Source: Hyphomicrobiaceae bacterium (GTDB lineage Bacteria > Pseudomonadota > Alphaproteobacteria > Rhizobiales > Hyphomicrobiaceae). Taken from it: a DNA stretch of 12,617 nt. The notes beneath the pieces are model-generated. The model did not search any database, was not told the DNA's origin, and saw nothing but the letters and a program-made list of their open reading frames with translations. Location: positions 1 to 12,617 of the forward strand of contig JAJFHI010000084.1 in assembly GCA_021775715.1 (NCBI GenBank). Reading direction: 5' to 3'. Position 1 is the first letter of the stretch. Every line of letters starts with the position of its first letter. This document shows, piece after piece, positions 1 through 7,249 of the stretch. The position numbers and the translations under genes are program-made.

Positions 1-160
1 CCATGATGCCCATGAAAATCCCGACCACCCACTTCGACATCTCACCAAGTTTGTAGAGCATGCCGAACGCCATGATCATAATAAGAATGATTATCTGATT
101 GGCATGCTCGATACCCAGGAACTCGAACATGTTCAGAAGGACATTCATCAACAGGTCCAT
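1..160 (-). CDS. Partial small membrane protein, N-terminus only
   Basis: The reading frame starts at the ATG whose complement is at 158-160 and runs off the left edge, leaving 53 residues. A purine-rich AGGTAGGGGG stretch lies about 9 nt upstream of the start and can serve as ribosome binding site. The N-terminus (MDLLMNVLLNMFEFLGIEHA) is amphipathic. It is followed by a strongly hydrophobic stretch rich in Ile and Met at about residues 23-36 (NQIIILIMIMAFGML), a short charged loop (KLGEMSK), and the start of a second hydrophobic stretch from residue 44. This looks like an inner-membrane protein with at least two helices. I do not recognise the family and most of the protein is missing, so no function is assigned. 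It lies downstream of the hydrolase gene on the same strand but is separated from it by a terminator, so it is probably transcribed separately. Confidence 0.6.
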   Translation of the reverse strand, partial: MDLLMNVLLNMFEFLGIEHANQIIILIMIMAFGMLYKLGEMSKWVVGIFMGIM

Positions 161-194
161 GGCCCGATCCCCCTACCTAAAAATATTTTGCAAT

Positions 195-236
195 AAAAAA
201 TCCCATCAGGATGTTAGCAGCCCCGTGGGATTTTTT
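195..236. terminator. Bidirectional rho-independent terminator
   Basis: An 11-bp perfect stem pairs AAAAAATCCCA (195-205) with TGGGATTTTTT (226-236) around a 20-nt loop. An A-run on one side and a T-run on the other give a U-tract in both directions. It sits just after the stop of the minus-strand hydrolase at 290 and before the start of the minus-strand membrane protein at 160, so its main role is probably to end hydrolase transcription. Confidence 0.8.
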
Positions 237-289
237 GAAGATGTCAATGTTGAGAACTGCGTTGCCTTGAAACTCCCATTAACGCGGAG

Positions 290-1192
290 TTAGCCGTCGC
301 CGTCTTTAAGCTTGTCCAACGCCCAATCAACCCATTGCGGTTTGACAATGTGACCACCTTCGTGCCGGCACGATGTCACCGCACCACCTCCATCTCCTCC
401 GCAACTGTTTGCAACACGGCATGATAGGCCCTGTGGTGCCGCAAATGTTTTTCCCATATCTGCGCAAGACTTCGAGGCGCGCCAGAACTTGAGTCCGCGC
501 GGGACGTCACCTTGGTACCATCGCGATCCAATGGGACGCCCCTTGAGGGGTACGACACCGTCGGCTTCCCCGTGGACATGCACAAGATCAACGGGCCCTT
601 CAACGCAACGCATTGGATGCGGCAACCAGAAGCCACCCGCAAATGCGATGTGATGGCCAAATAGGTCCGGACGTTGACAGGCAAGCGTCCATACAAACGA
701 TCCACCAAGCGAGAAGCCCAGCGCAACGGCATCATCACGTGTAATTGCAAATCGTTTTTCGACGTCGTCTAAGACATCAACGATAAATTGGATATCGTCG
801 CGCCCTTCCTGCGGCGTGCCCGGCACTGACCACCCCTTACTGTAACCACTTGGCGCGACGAAAAGGTAGTTGTGGCGGTCGAAAACCTCCAACAGCTTTT
901 TGTTGCGCATCGGAATCCGCGCAGTGCGGCCGTAGCCATGCATCCAGACGGCGACACGCAGCTTGTCGCGTCCATTCCAATTCTTCGGCGGCACGGCAAT
1001 GTAGTGAGTTGGCGCAACAGAACATGGCTCCCACATCGTGCAGGGAAAAGTTGCTGTGTGTTGTGTCGCCGTCTCAGCCCGAATATTGGAAGCGTCACCT
1101 AACACGACACCCGCAATGGCGAAGATACTTACTGCAACGACCGATGTCGTGGGCGCACGCAGGAACATCGCAGTCGAAAACAATCTCATCAT
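290..1192 (-). CDS. Exported alpha/beta-hydrolase, PHB-depolymerase / feruloyl-esterase-like (LpqC type)
   Basis: Predicted serine hydrolase of 300 residues. The N-terminus has a basic/hydrophobic leader (about residues 1-38, hydrophobic core VVAVSIFAIAGVVLG) typical of a signal peptide, so the protein is probably periplasmic or secreted. The fold is suggested by an oxyanion-type HGYGR at 85-89, the nucleophile elbow GFSLGG with Ser161, a likely acid Asp211 in HGEADGVVP, and a likely His281 in HEGGHIV. This order and spacing match the family annotated as poly(3-hydroxybutyrate) depolymerase-like or feruloyl-esterase-like. The substrate is an ester but cannot be fixed from sequence. The mature part has eight cysteines (51, 57, 172, 196, 243, 258, 264, 275), consistent with disulfides in an exported protein. 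The start is ATG-ATG; a GAGGG lies about 11 nt upstream of the first. It stands alone, ended by the hairpin at 195-236. Confidence 0.8.
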   Translation of the reverse strand: MMRLFSTAMFLRAPTTSVVAVSIFAIAGVVLGDASNIRAETATQHTATFPCTMWEPCSVAPTHYIAVPPKNWNGRDKLRVAVWMHGYGRTARIPMRNKKLLEVFDRHNYLFVAPSGYSKGWSVPGTPQEGRDDIQFIVDVLDDVEKRFAITRDDAVALGFSLGGSFVWTLACQRPDLFGHHIAFAGGFWLPHPMRCVEGPVDLVHVHGEADGVVPLKGRPIGSRWYQGDVPRGLKFWRASKSCADMGKTFAAPQGLSCRVANSCGGDGGGAVTSCRHEGGHIVKPQWVDWALDKLKDGDG

Positions 1193-1645
1193 CGTGTCGT
1201 AAAACCCTCGTCAAACGTCTTTCATACTCACCAGCCTACACAGGATGACGGACCGCCGCCGCTTTACGGTATGGCAGCAATGTGATCGATGCCCACTGTT
1301 TGGCAAATCTTTGCGTCGCGGCTCTACAGCGTGTCTCAAAGTTGCAGAACCATGAGCCTTCAGCATTAACCAACAATGTGCCAAACGCCGGTTAGGCAAC
1401 ACCGTATGTGGACCAGATGCCACACGGCGCTCGCGGGCTTGTGATCGGCCTTGATTGGTCAAAATGGGCACAACCCGACAATGATTTGAGTGTTGCTGGA
1501 GGCAACCTCTGGAATTTGCAGTCAGCTAACGGCCAAACCGTTTGTATTTTCGATACAATGGCTTGCCTTGCCCCGAATATGCCTTCAAGCGGTGGCCTAA
1601 ATTCCCGTGTTGGGATGATTCGAGAATTGATTTTTCACGGACCGG
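1193..1645. other. Non-coding spacer between divergent genes
   Basis: About 450 bp separates the minus-strand hydrolase from the plus-strand TTC38-like gene. The short open frames here have no recognisable protein features and no consistent codon bias, so I see no gene. Promoters for both flanking genes should lie here. A -10-like TACAAT is present at 1554-1559 on the plus strand, about 87 nt before the first possible TTC38 start, but no matching -35 element stands at the usual distance, so I do not call a promoter. No strong hairpin or repeat was found. Confidence 0.5.
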
Positions 1646-3076
1646 ATGAAGCGGAAAACCGCAGCCAGGTTCGCTGTCGCGGAGATGAGCATGAAGACCG
1701 ATCGTTTCGGTGGACAACACACGTCCTCTAGTGAGCCCGCTATTGCGGCTTTTGAGGACGCTGTCACGGCAGTTGCCGCCCACAAGCCACTGGGTGACAG
1801 CATCAACATAGCGTTGGAAAACGACCCCGATTTCTGCGCGGCAATAGCGCTCAAAGGCATCGGCACTATACTTCTAGCAAAGTCCGCCGACATTTCAGCT
1901 GGCCGTCAAATCGCCAAGGATGCGCGCGCCTGTTTGAAACGCTTGCACAATGGCACGCCCAGCGAGCGCGTTCTGGTCGAGGCTCTGGAATTGAGTGCAG
2001 GCGGTAGCATGAAGGCTGCCGCTGACCGCGTCGAAGACCACCTCATTCTTCACCCCCGAGATTTCCTGGCCGTTAAGCTGGCCCATGCCCTGCGCTTTAT
2101 GTCGGGCCAACCTGAAAAAATGCTCGCGACGACCGCAACAGTTCTACCTGCTTGGTCTGACGACACGGGCGGCTATGGTTTTCTGCTCGGCTGCCACGCG
2201 TTCGGGTTGGAAGAGTGCGGCCATTACCGCGAAGCGGAAGCAACCGGTCGAAAGGGTGTCACGATTGAACCCGCAGACGCCTGGGGCTTGCACGCCGTCA
2301 GCCACGTCATGGAAATGAACCTGCGCACGGATGAAGGCGCGTTGTGGCTCGAAGCCTCGCGATCGCTCTGGCCGAAATGCAATAACTTTGGCTTCCACCT
2401 TGCATGGCATCTCTCACTCTTCCGCCTGGAACAAGGTGACCACCAATCCGTTCTTGAGCTTTATGACCGTGAGATCGCGCCAACACCATCGCAGGACTTC
2501 CGCGACATGGCGAACGCTGCCTCAACGCTCTGGAGACTGGAGCAGGAAGGCGTCAACGTCGGCGACCGTTGGGAAATGCTGCGTGACATTGCGGTCAACC
2601 ATCGCCGCGATGCCACCTATGTCTTCGCTGCGCTCCACTTCCTGATGGCTCTGGTGGCAGCGGGTGATCACCTGGCGGCCCTTGAGCTTGTTGACGAACT
2701 TCACGCAAGTGCAGAACGGCGCAAAGGCGACCAGTGCGCGGTTGCAGCATCGGTTGGCGCAGAAATGGCCCGCATCATTGTTGCAACACGCATCGAAACT
2801 ACGACTGGGCGATCCCACGATCTTGCTGGCGTCGCCGAACGCATGCAAATGATTGGCGGGAGCCATGCGCAGCGCGACGTCTTCTTGCGTACACTCATGA
2901 TGACGGCGGCCAACGCTGGTGATCGCCAACAACTCGATGCGATCAATCGCATTCGTTCCAACCAACGCTGCACCGATCGCTTTGTTGGTCTCGTTGAACT
3001 CCGCCTGACGTCAATAAATACAAGCGATATCAAGCACGAAATGTCGGAAATGACGTCCTCAACAATGTTCCACTAG
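1646..3076 (+). CDS. TTC38-family tetratricopeptide-repeat protein
   Basis: The 476-residue, largely helical protein resembles the bacterial homologues of eukaryotic TTC38. Recognisable blocks are GCHAFGLEECGHYREAEA (182-199, TPR-like), DAWGLHAVSHVMEM (211-224), FHLAWHLSLFRLEQGDHQ (250-267), an LxxLYDREI segment (about 270-277), RDATYVFAALHFLMAL (321-336), and HAQRDVFLRTL (407-417). Histidines at 216, 220, 255 and 331 fall in the family's conserved blocks. TPR proteins usually form protein-binding scaffolds; the molecular role of TTC38 is not established and no partner can be named. The start is uncertain: ATG 1646 opens the frame, but ATG 1691 (residue 16) has a GGAG 6 nt upstream and gives a plausible 461-residue product. 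The protein is cytoplasmic by appearance, with no signal peptide. It is followed, 106 nt later, by the leader ORF and TPP enzyme on the same strand, so an operon is likely but not proved. Confidence 0.85.
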   Translation: MKRKTAARFAVAEMSMKTDRFGGQHTSSSEPAIAAFEDAVTAVAAHKPLGDSINIALENDPDFCAAIALKGIGTILLAKSADISAGRQIAKDARACLKRLHNGTPSERVLVEALELSAGGSMKAAADRVEDHLILHPRDFLAVKLAHALRFMSGQPEKMLATTATVLPAWSDDTGGYGFLLGCHAFGLEECGHYREAEATGRKGVTIEPADAWGLHAVSHVMEMNLRTDEGALWLEASRSLWPKCNNFGFHLAWHLSLFRLEQGDHQSVLELYDREIAPTPSQDFRDMANAASTLWRLEQEGVNVGDRWEMLRDIAVNHRRDATYVFAALHFLMALVAAGDHLAALELVDELHASAERRKGDQCAVAASVGAEMARIIVATRIETTTGRSHDLAGVAERMQMIGGSHAQRDVFLRTLMMTAANAGDRQQLDAINRIRSNQRCTDRFVGLVELRLTSINTSDIKHEMSEMTSSTMFH

Positions 3077-3107
3077 GCCAGCCTGCGCGCTATAGCTTTT
3101 GGCAAGA

Positions 3108-3120
3108 CCCGACAATCGGG
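3108..3120 (+). other. Short hairpin between TTC38-like gene and leader ORF
   Basis: CCCGA (3108-3112) and TCGGG (3116-3120) form a 5-bp stem with a CAA loop in the 106-nt gap. No T-run follows, so it is unlikely to be a rho-independent terminator; it may be an RNA-stability or processing element, or chance. Confidence 0.3.
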
Positions 3121-3182
3121 ACCCACAAGAGGTTCATCTGCTCAATTGAAACAAAAACTATAGTAGTCTAGGGACCACTCCC

Positions 3183-3272
3183 ATGATCAGCACCACATCT
3201 GATACGCACTCTTCAACCAGCAGTACGCTCGTGACGTTGATCATTGGCGGCATCGTGGCGGCACGTTCTTGA
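3183..3272 (+). CDS. 29-residue leader-like peptide overlapping the TPP-enzyme start
   Basis: ATG 3183 is preceded by AGGGA (3170-3174) with an 8-nt spacer. The frame encodes 29 residues. Its first part, MISTTSDTHSSTSST, is dominated by Ser and Thr, and the second, LVTLIIGGIVAARS, is rich in Leu, Ile and Val. The TGA stop at 3270-3272 overlaps the TTG start of the downstream enzyme (TTGA), the geometry of translational coupling. The upstream TPP enzyme frame has no ATG or GTG before that TTG. Amino-acid-biosynthesis leader peptides (for example thrL and the ilv leaders) have similar composition, but classical attenuation needs a terminator between leader and gene and there is no room for one. 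So the role, if any, would be coupling or ribosome delivery. It may also be a chance ORF; no homologue is known to me. Confidence 0.4.
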   Translation: MISTTSDTHSSTSSTLVTLIIGGIVAARS

Positions 3273-4888
3273 AGACGCGCGTTGCAGACATCGTTGCGGG
3301 AACTCTGGCCGCACATAACATTCGTCATGCATTCGGTATGCCCGGCGGTGAGGTCGTCACATTGATCGACGCTCTTGAGTGCGCTGGCGTGCGCTTCATG
3401 CTGGCACGCCACGAAACCGCTGCAGCCATCATGGGTGCGGGTGCATCGACGGTCACCGGCGCACCTGGGCTTCTCGTGACCACACTCGGGCCTGGTCTTG
3501 CCAACGGCATCAATGGCATTGCCGATGCCGCCCAAGAGCACGTTCCGCTGATCGTTATTTCCGGCGTCGTCGACCACGATATCCGTGGCCGCTACACGCA
3601 CCAGGTTGTGGATCAAAAGAAACTGCTGTCGCCATTGGTCAAAGCAAGCTTCGAAGTGGAAGCCACTGGTGCAGGAGCCACAGTTGCCCGCGCAATTGCC
3701 ATCGCGACAACGCACCCGATGGGGCCTGTGCACCTCGACTTTGCGCCAGGGACAGCAGCAAAACCCGCCGACGCTGCCGACCGTATTGTCGCTCCGACCC
3801 AAAACACTGTTCCGACGATCGCCGCGAACGATCCGGCAATCGCTGAGGTTCGCAATGCCTTGCAGAAGGCCCAGCGCCCACTCATCATCGCCGGTCTCGA
3901 CGCCGTTCGCGATAACGCAGGCGCGCCACTGACTGAGCTCTGCGCGCGGTTCCATTGCCCCGTCATCACAACCTACAAAGCCAAGGGGATCGTTGATGAA
4001 GCCAATGCACTGTGCCTTGGCGGCGCCGGACTCTCACCTCTTGCAGACAAAACATTGCTGCCATTAATCCAGCAAGCTGATCTGGTTTTGCTCGCGGGTT
4101 ACGACCCAATCGAGATGCGCCAGCCGTGGTGTGATCCCTTCGCCAATGAGGAGGCCGTCATCGCCCTTGGCCCAGCCCAGCCCGATCACGGTATGCATCG
4201 TGCGGGACGACACATCGTTGGCAACACAGCGCATCTCGTCAGCGCCATTCTCGTCGATGCTACACCAGCCATTCAAACCTGGCCGGATGGTGCGCCAGCG
4301 ATCGCTAAATCCGTGCTTCGCAATGCCTTTGCCCCGCCGGAGGCCTGGGGACCGCATGCTGTCATTGCAGCTCTTCAAGACACACTGCCAACCAACAGTA
4401 TTGTCACCGTCGATTCCGGCGCACACCGCATTCTTTTGAGCCAGATGATGCAGTTCAAGTCACCGAACACACTGCTGCAATCGTCGGGCTTTTGTACGAT
4501 GGGAGCCGCCGTCCCACTCGCAGCTGGCGCCAAGGCTGCACAGCCAAATGTCACAGCAATCGCTGTTCTTGGCGACGGGGGGCTTGAAATGGGCTTGGGA
4601 GAACTTGCGACATTACGCGACCAGGGCTTGCCCATCACCATTCTCGTTTTACAAGACAAGAGTCTGGCGCTGATCGAATTGAAACAACGTCAAGCGGGTC
4701 TGGCACAAGCCGGGGTCAAGCTTGGTGCAACACGTTTTGAAGATATTGCTGTCGCCTGTGGTGGTCATGGTGTTCGGGTGACGTCGGCCGACGCCGCCCG
4801 GCAGGCTCTGACCGAGGCTTACGCTCGTCAGAGCTTTAGCGTTATCGTCGCAGAAATTGAGGCCGATTCATATGTCGGGCGCATCTAA
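3269..4888 (+). CDS. Thiamine-diphosphate enzyme, acetolactate-synthase large-subunit-like
   Basis: The 539-residue protein has the three-domain plan of the acetolactate synthase / benzoylformate decarboxylase superfamily. The N-terminal PYR domain carries FGMPGGE (22-28) and the cofactor-activating Glu49 in ARHETAA. A central Rossmann-like domain covers about 185-330. The C-terminal PP domain has VLGDGGLEMGLGEL (433-446), with Asp436 as first metal ligand. At the position of the usual second metal ligand Asn (27 residues on) stands Asp463, in LQDKS. Such enzymes decarboxylate or ligate 2-oxo acids; the substrate here is unknown, so calling it IlvB would be premature. No small regulatory subunit (ilvN/ilvH) is adjacent. 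The start is TTG 3269, the only usual start codon in frame after the upstream stop at 3200, and it matches the family's N-terminus. The SD is weak, so initiation may depend on coupling from the leader ORF. Its 3' end overlaps the OpgC start. Confidence 0.88.
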   Translation: MKTRVADIVAGTLAAHNIRHAFGMPGGEVVTLIDALECAGVRFMLARHETAAAIMGAGASTVTGAPGLLVTTLGPGLANGINGIADAAQEHVPLIVISGVVDHDIRGRYTHQVVDQKKLLSPLVKASFEVEATGAGATVARAIAIATTHPMGPVHLDFAPGTAAKPADAADRIVAPTQNTVPTIAANDPAIAEVRNALQKAQRPLIIAGLDAVRDNAGAPLTELCARFHCPVITTYKAKGIVDEANALCLGGAGLSPLADKTLLPLIQQADLVLLAGYDPIEMRQPWCDPFANEEAVIALGPAQPDHGMHRAGRHIVGNTAHLVSAILVDATPAIQTWPDGAPAIAKSVLRNAFAPPEAWGPHAVIAALQDTLPTNSIVTVDSGAHRILLSQMMQFKSPNTLLQSSGFCTMGAAVPLAAGAKAAQPNVTAIAVLGDGGLEMGLGELATLRDQGLPITILVLQDKSLALIELKQRQAGLAQAGVKLGATRFEDIAVACGGHGVRVTSADAARQALTEAYARQSFSVIVAEIEADSYVGRI

Positions 4889-6113
4889 CATTACTCCAGC
4901 AGAAAATGTCCCAACGACGGGCCGCCCGGTAAAGCGTGTCCGCGACGTCCGGCTCGACTTTTTCCGCGGCATCGGGATGTTCATCATCTTCATCTCGCAT
5001 ATGCCAGGCAACCCATGGGGAGCGTACATTCCCGCACGCTTCGGCTTTTCCGATGCGACCGAAATTTTCGTATTCTGCTCCGGCATGGCGTCGGCGATCG
5101 CGTTTGGAGCCGTGTTCACGAAGCAAGGGTTCTTCATGGGAACGGCCCGCGTCGTATTTCGCTGCTGGCAGGTTTACTGGGCCCACATCGGCAGTTTCGT
5201 CGGTATCACCGCCGTCATGATCGCAATGAACAAATGGCTCGGTGTTGGCAACCGTTATGTCGCCGAGCTCAACCTGCTGCCGTTTCTCGACAAAGACACA
5301 GCCACCAACCTGCTCGGCTTTTTAACACTCACATACGTGCCGAACTTTTTCGACATCCTGCCGATGTATCTCGTGATCCTGGCGTTGATACCAGTGGTGA
5401 TGGCGGCCGCGAAACTCGGTGGCCGCTGGGCCGTATTTGCTTTCGTTATGGGTCTCTATCTGATCGCGACCACCGGCCACTGGCAGTTTCCGGCTGAACC
5501 GTGGAGCGACCGGGTCTGGTTCTTCAATCCACTTGCCTGGCAACTCGTCTTCTTTACCGGTTTTGCCTTCATCATGGGCTGGCTGCCAGCGCCCCCAATC
5601 GATCGCTATCTCATCATCCTTGCAGCTGCCATTGTGCTGCTGATGGTGCCGATAAAATACTTCCCACTATATCTCTGGGTCGAGGTTCCTGAGTTCTACC
5701 GCCCTTACATCATGCTGGGAATGGGGAAGACCGCCTTCAGCTATCTGCGCTACATCCACTTCCTGGCCTTGGCCTATCTGGCCTACGCGCTCGCCGGTGA
5801 AGGAGGCCGCCATCTCTCGCAGGGCCTTTTCACCGACATCTGCCGCAAGGTCGGTCAACAAGCACTGGCGACATTCCTAGTTGGTCTGTTGTTGTCACGC
5901 CTCGGTGGCATTGCGATTGATTATTGGGGCAATGGCTTTGCCACCGTCACCTTCCTCAACCTGTTCGGCTGTGCACTTCTTGTGGTGACGGCCTACGTGG
6001 TCGGCTGGTTCAAGTCCGCACCGTGGTCCGCCAAAAGCACGAGTAGCAAGAGCGGCACCGCAGCTGCGCCAGTTTCACCGGCCCGCACCCCAGCGCCACA
6101 AGCCGCCGAATAG
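4872..6113 (+). CDS. opgC: OpgC-domain multi-pass membrane acyltransferase
   Basis: This 413-residue integral inner-membrane protein belongs to the OpgC family, whose studied members transfer succinyl groups to osmoregulated periplasmic glucans. The family opening block is clear: RDVRLDFFRGIGMFIIF (24-40), ISHMPGNPW (41-49) and ARFGFSDATEIFVFCSGM (55-72). His43 and the SDATE block are the likely active-site elements. About ten hydrophobic segments follow, to residue 380, then a hydrophilic Ser/Ala/Pro-rich tail (381-413). ATG 4872 was chosen because TGAGG lies 9-10 nt upstream; TTG 4857 is in frame but weaker. It overlaps the end of the TPP enzyme by 17 nt, so the two genes are very likely co-transcribed and perhaps coupled. 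No glucan synthase genes (opgG, opgH or ndvB) are in the window, so the acceptor glucan and the exact acyl group are inferred from the family only. Confidence 0.85.
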   Translation: MSGASNITPAENVPTTGRPVKRVRDVRLDFFRGIGMFIIFISHMPGNPWGAYIPARFGFSDATEIFVFCSGMASAIAFGAVFTKQGFFMGTARVVFRCWQVYWAHIGSFVGITAVMIAMNKWLGVGNRYVAELNLLPFLDKDTATNLLGFLTLTYVPNFFDILPMYLVILALIPVVMAAAKLGGRWAVFAFVMGLYLIATTGHWQFPAEPWSDRVWFFNPLAWQLVFFTGFAFIMGWLPAPPIDRYLIILAAAIVLLMVPIKYFPLYLWVEVPEFYRPYIMLGMGKTAFSYLRYIHFLALAYLAYALAGEGGRHLSQGLFTDICRKVGQQALATFLVGLLLSRLGGIAIDYWGNGFATVTFLNLFGCALLVVTAYVVGWFKSAPWSAKSTSSKSGTAAAPVSPARTPAPQAAE

Positions 6114-6173
6114 CTCCGGTACATCTCGTCACTCCGACATGAACGAGGCTGTTTCACCCGCCAATCATCTCGT

Positions 6174-6204
6174 TTGACATCCGCTCGACCACAACGAATA
6201 TATT
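6174..6204 (+). promoter_or_regulatory. Sigma70-like promoter upstream of L,D-transpeptidase
   Basis: A perfect -35 TTGACA (6174-6179) is followed by A/T-rich AATATATT, containing TATATT (6199-6204, 19-bp spacer) or ATATAT (6198-6203, 18-bp spacer). It lies 60 nt after the OpgC stop and would give a transcript leader of about 330 nt before the L,D-transpeptidase, covering the inverted repeats at 6242-6348. Confidence 0.5.
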
Positions 6205-6241
6205 GGGTGCTGATTGTGTACACCGCATACGATGGATCCGT

Positions 6242-6254
6242 ACGGTTTAACCGT
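6242..6254. repeat. Palindrome, candidate operator
   Basis: ACGGTT-T-AACCGT is a perfect dyad with 6-bp arms and a one-base centre. An overlapping palindrome CCGTACGG occupies 6238-6245. It starts about 38 nt after the -10 element of the promoter at 6174-6204, a position where a repressor could act, or it could be part of the RNA leader structure. No regulator is identified. Confidence 0.35.
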
Positions 6255-6289
6255 CCATATCCCCGCAACAACTGGCGAAACCGATCGGA

Positions 6290-6348
6290 AGCCACCGGTA
6301 GCGCAGCGCGTTAACATCAACTTGTTAATAAGTTCTTCCGGTGTGGCT
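6290..6348 (+). promoter_or_regulatory. Nested inverted repeats, candidate structured 5' leader
   Basis: The outer arms AGCCACCGG (6290-6298) and CCGGTGTGGCT (6338-6348) pair over 9 bp with a 2-nt bulge. Inside them TTAACA (6311-6316) and TGTTAA (6323-6328) form a second 6-bp stem with a 6-nt loop. The nesting suggests one RNA fold in the long leader of the L,D-transpeptidase. I do not recognise a named riboswitch or sRNA. Confidence 0.35.
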
Positions 6349-6543
6349 CTACAGAAACAGTCTCTGAAGACCTGCCCGGTTTGCCCCAAATCACCCCAGT
6401 TTTCTGCATGCAGGCCTTGCCGTATTTTTGCCAAACAGGCACTGTCGGCGAATAATGCTCGCATTTGAGTTGCTGATGCTTTTATGCGTGCTGGGGGTAT
6501 GCGTGCCGTCTTTTAATCTACGTGACACATATAGGGATGCCCG

Positions 6544-7125
6544 ATGATCATTGCCCGAAATCTTCGCCACGTTACGAGTGCTCTGGCTGTCCTCGCACTT
6601 ATCGTAACCGCACTGCCATCCGCCGCTTCGGCTCAGGATCTGTTTTCATATCTGTTTGGCGGCGGCGGCGGCTACAACGGCTACTCGGTGGCATTTTCGA
6701 AAAAGTACGCCCCTCGCCAGATCATCGTCAGCTTTGGCGATCGCAAACTTTACTGGATCCGCAAACGTGGTGAGGCAATCGTATATCCGATCGCTGTTCC
6801 ACGGCAGAAAAGCCGCTGGTCCGGCAGAACGTTCGTTTCTCAGAAGCGCCGCAATCCAGGCTGGACACCAACGCCTCAGATGCGCCGGGAAAATCCGAAA
6901 CTTCCGGCACACGTGCCAGGCGGCCATCCACAAAACCCACTGGGAACCCGTGCACTCTATCTTGGCTCAAGCCTTTATCGCATTCACGGGACGGACGCGC
7001 CATGGACCATCGGCACCGCCGTTTCCAAAGGTTGCATCCGTATGACGAACGAAGATGCCGAAGACCTATACCAACGCGTTCCAACGGGAACGAAGGTACT
7101 GGTCACCTGGAAGCGCTATAAATAA
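6544..7125 (+). CDS. Periplasmic L,D-transpeptidase (YkuD domain)
   Basis: This 193-residue enzyme should make 3-3 cross-links in peptidoglycan, or attach proteins to it, by acyl transfer from tetrapeptide stems. A signal peptide is clear: a basic start, a hydrophobic core at about 12-24, and the cleavage-like ASA/Q at about residue 30. After a five-Gly stretch (39-43) the YkuD domain covers about 57-190. Its signature is complete: HGTDAPWTIGTAVSKGCIRM (148-167) with His148, Gly157, Ser161, catalytic Cys164 and Arg166. There is no LysM or PG-binding domain, so it is the short single-domain type common in Rhizobiales. ATG 6544 has AGGGA (6533-6537) 6 nt upstream. Transcription probably starts at the promoter near 6174-6204 and ends at the terminator 7167-7199, making it a monocistronic unit. 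Alternative catalysed linkages cannot be separated by sequence. Confidence 0.92.
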   Translation: MIIARNLRHVTSALAVLALIVTALPSAASAQDLFSYLFGGGGGYNGYSVAFSKKYAPRQIIVSFGDRKLYWIRKRGEAIVYPIAVPRQKSRWSGRTFVSQKRRNPGWTPTPQMRRENPKLPAHVPGGHPQNPLGTRALYLGSSLYRIHGTDAPWTIGTAVSKGCIRMTNEDAEDLYQRVPTGTKVLVTWKRYK

Positions 7126-7166
7126 TCTGGCTAGGTATCTCCAAGACGGTCAGTAGATAATTTTTG

Positions 7167-7199
7167 AACGGGTCCGGTGATTTTACCGGGCCCGTTTTT
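7167..7199 (+). terminator. Rho-independent terminator of the L,D-transpeptidase gene
   Basis: AACGGGTCCGGT (7167-7178) pairs with ACCGGGCCCGTT (7185-7196) over 12 bp, including one G-U wobble, with a 6-nt loop, and is followed by TTT. It lies 41 nt after the stop codon. Confidence 0.88.
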
Positions 7200-7249
7200 C
7201 TTGCGCGCCTCGTTTTTCGGCAACCTCGAAATGGCGGATGACGCTGGCA

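Larger units (their letters stand above)
6114..6543. other. Non-coding region with promoter and nested dyads
   Basis: This 430-bp gap between the OpgC gene and the L,D-transpeptidase has no credible coding frame. Besides the promoter at 6174-6204 it holds palindromes at 6242-6254 and 6404-6413 (CTGCATGCAG) and the long-range inverted repeat at 6290-6348. No rho-independent terminator follows the OpgC stop, so read-through into the next gene is possible. Confidence 0.5.

Noticed and set aside
850..1248. 132-codon plus-strand frame opposite the secreted hydrolase
   Set aside because: Antisense to a gene with a clear catalytic triad; the predicted protein is Arg/Ser/Cys-rich without motifs.
1408..1731. 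107-codon frame in the 1193-1645 gap running into the TTC38-like gene
   Set aside because: No convincing SD or motifs, and it overlaps the TTC38-like frame out of phase.
3158..3955. Long open frame of 265 codons on the minus strand opposite the TPP enzyme
   Set aside because: It lies wholly antisense to the leader ORF and TPP gene, its composition (many Cys, Arg and His) is that of a shadow frame, and no domain is recognisable.
4857..4871. Earlier TTG start for the OpgC gene
   Set aside because: In frame, but the good SD (TGAGG at 4858-4862) would be inside this extension; ATG 4872 uses that SD at a normal distance.
6214..6468. 84-codon plus-strand frame upstream of the L,D-transpeptidase
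   Set aside because: It covers the inverted repeats, has no SD, and shows no recognisable protein features; a structured leader is the simpler reading.
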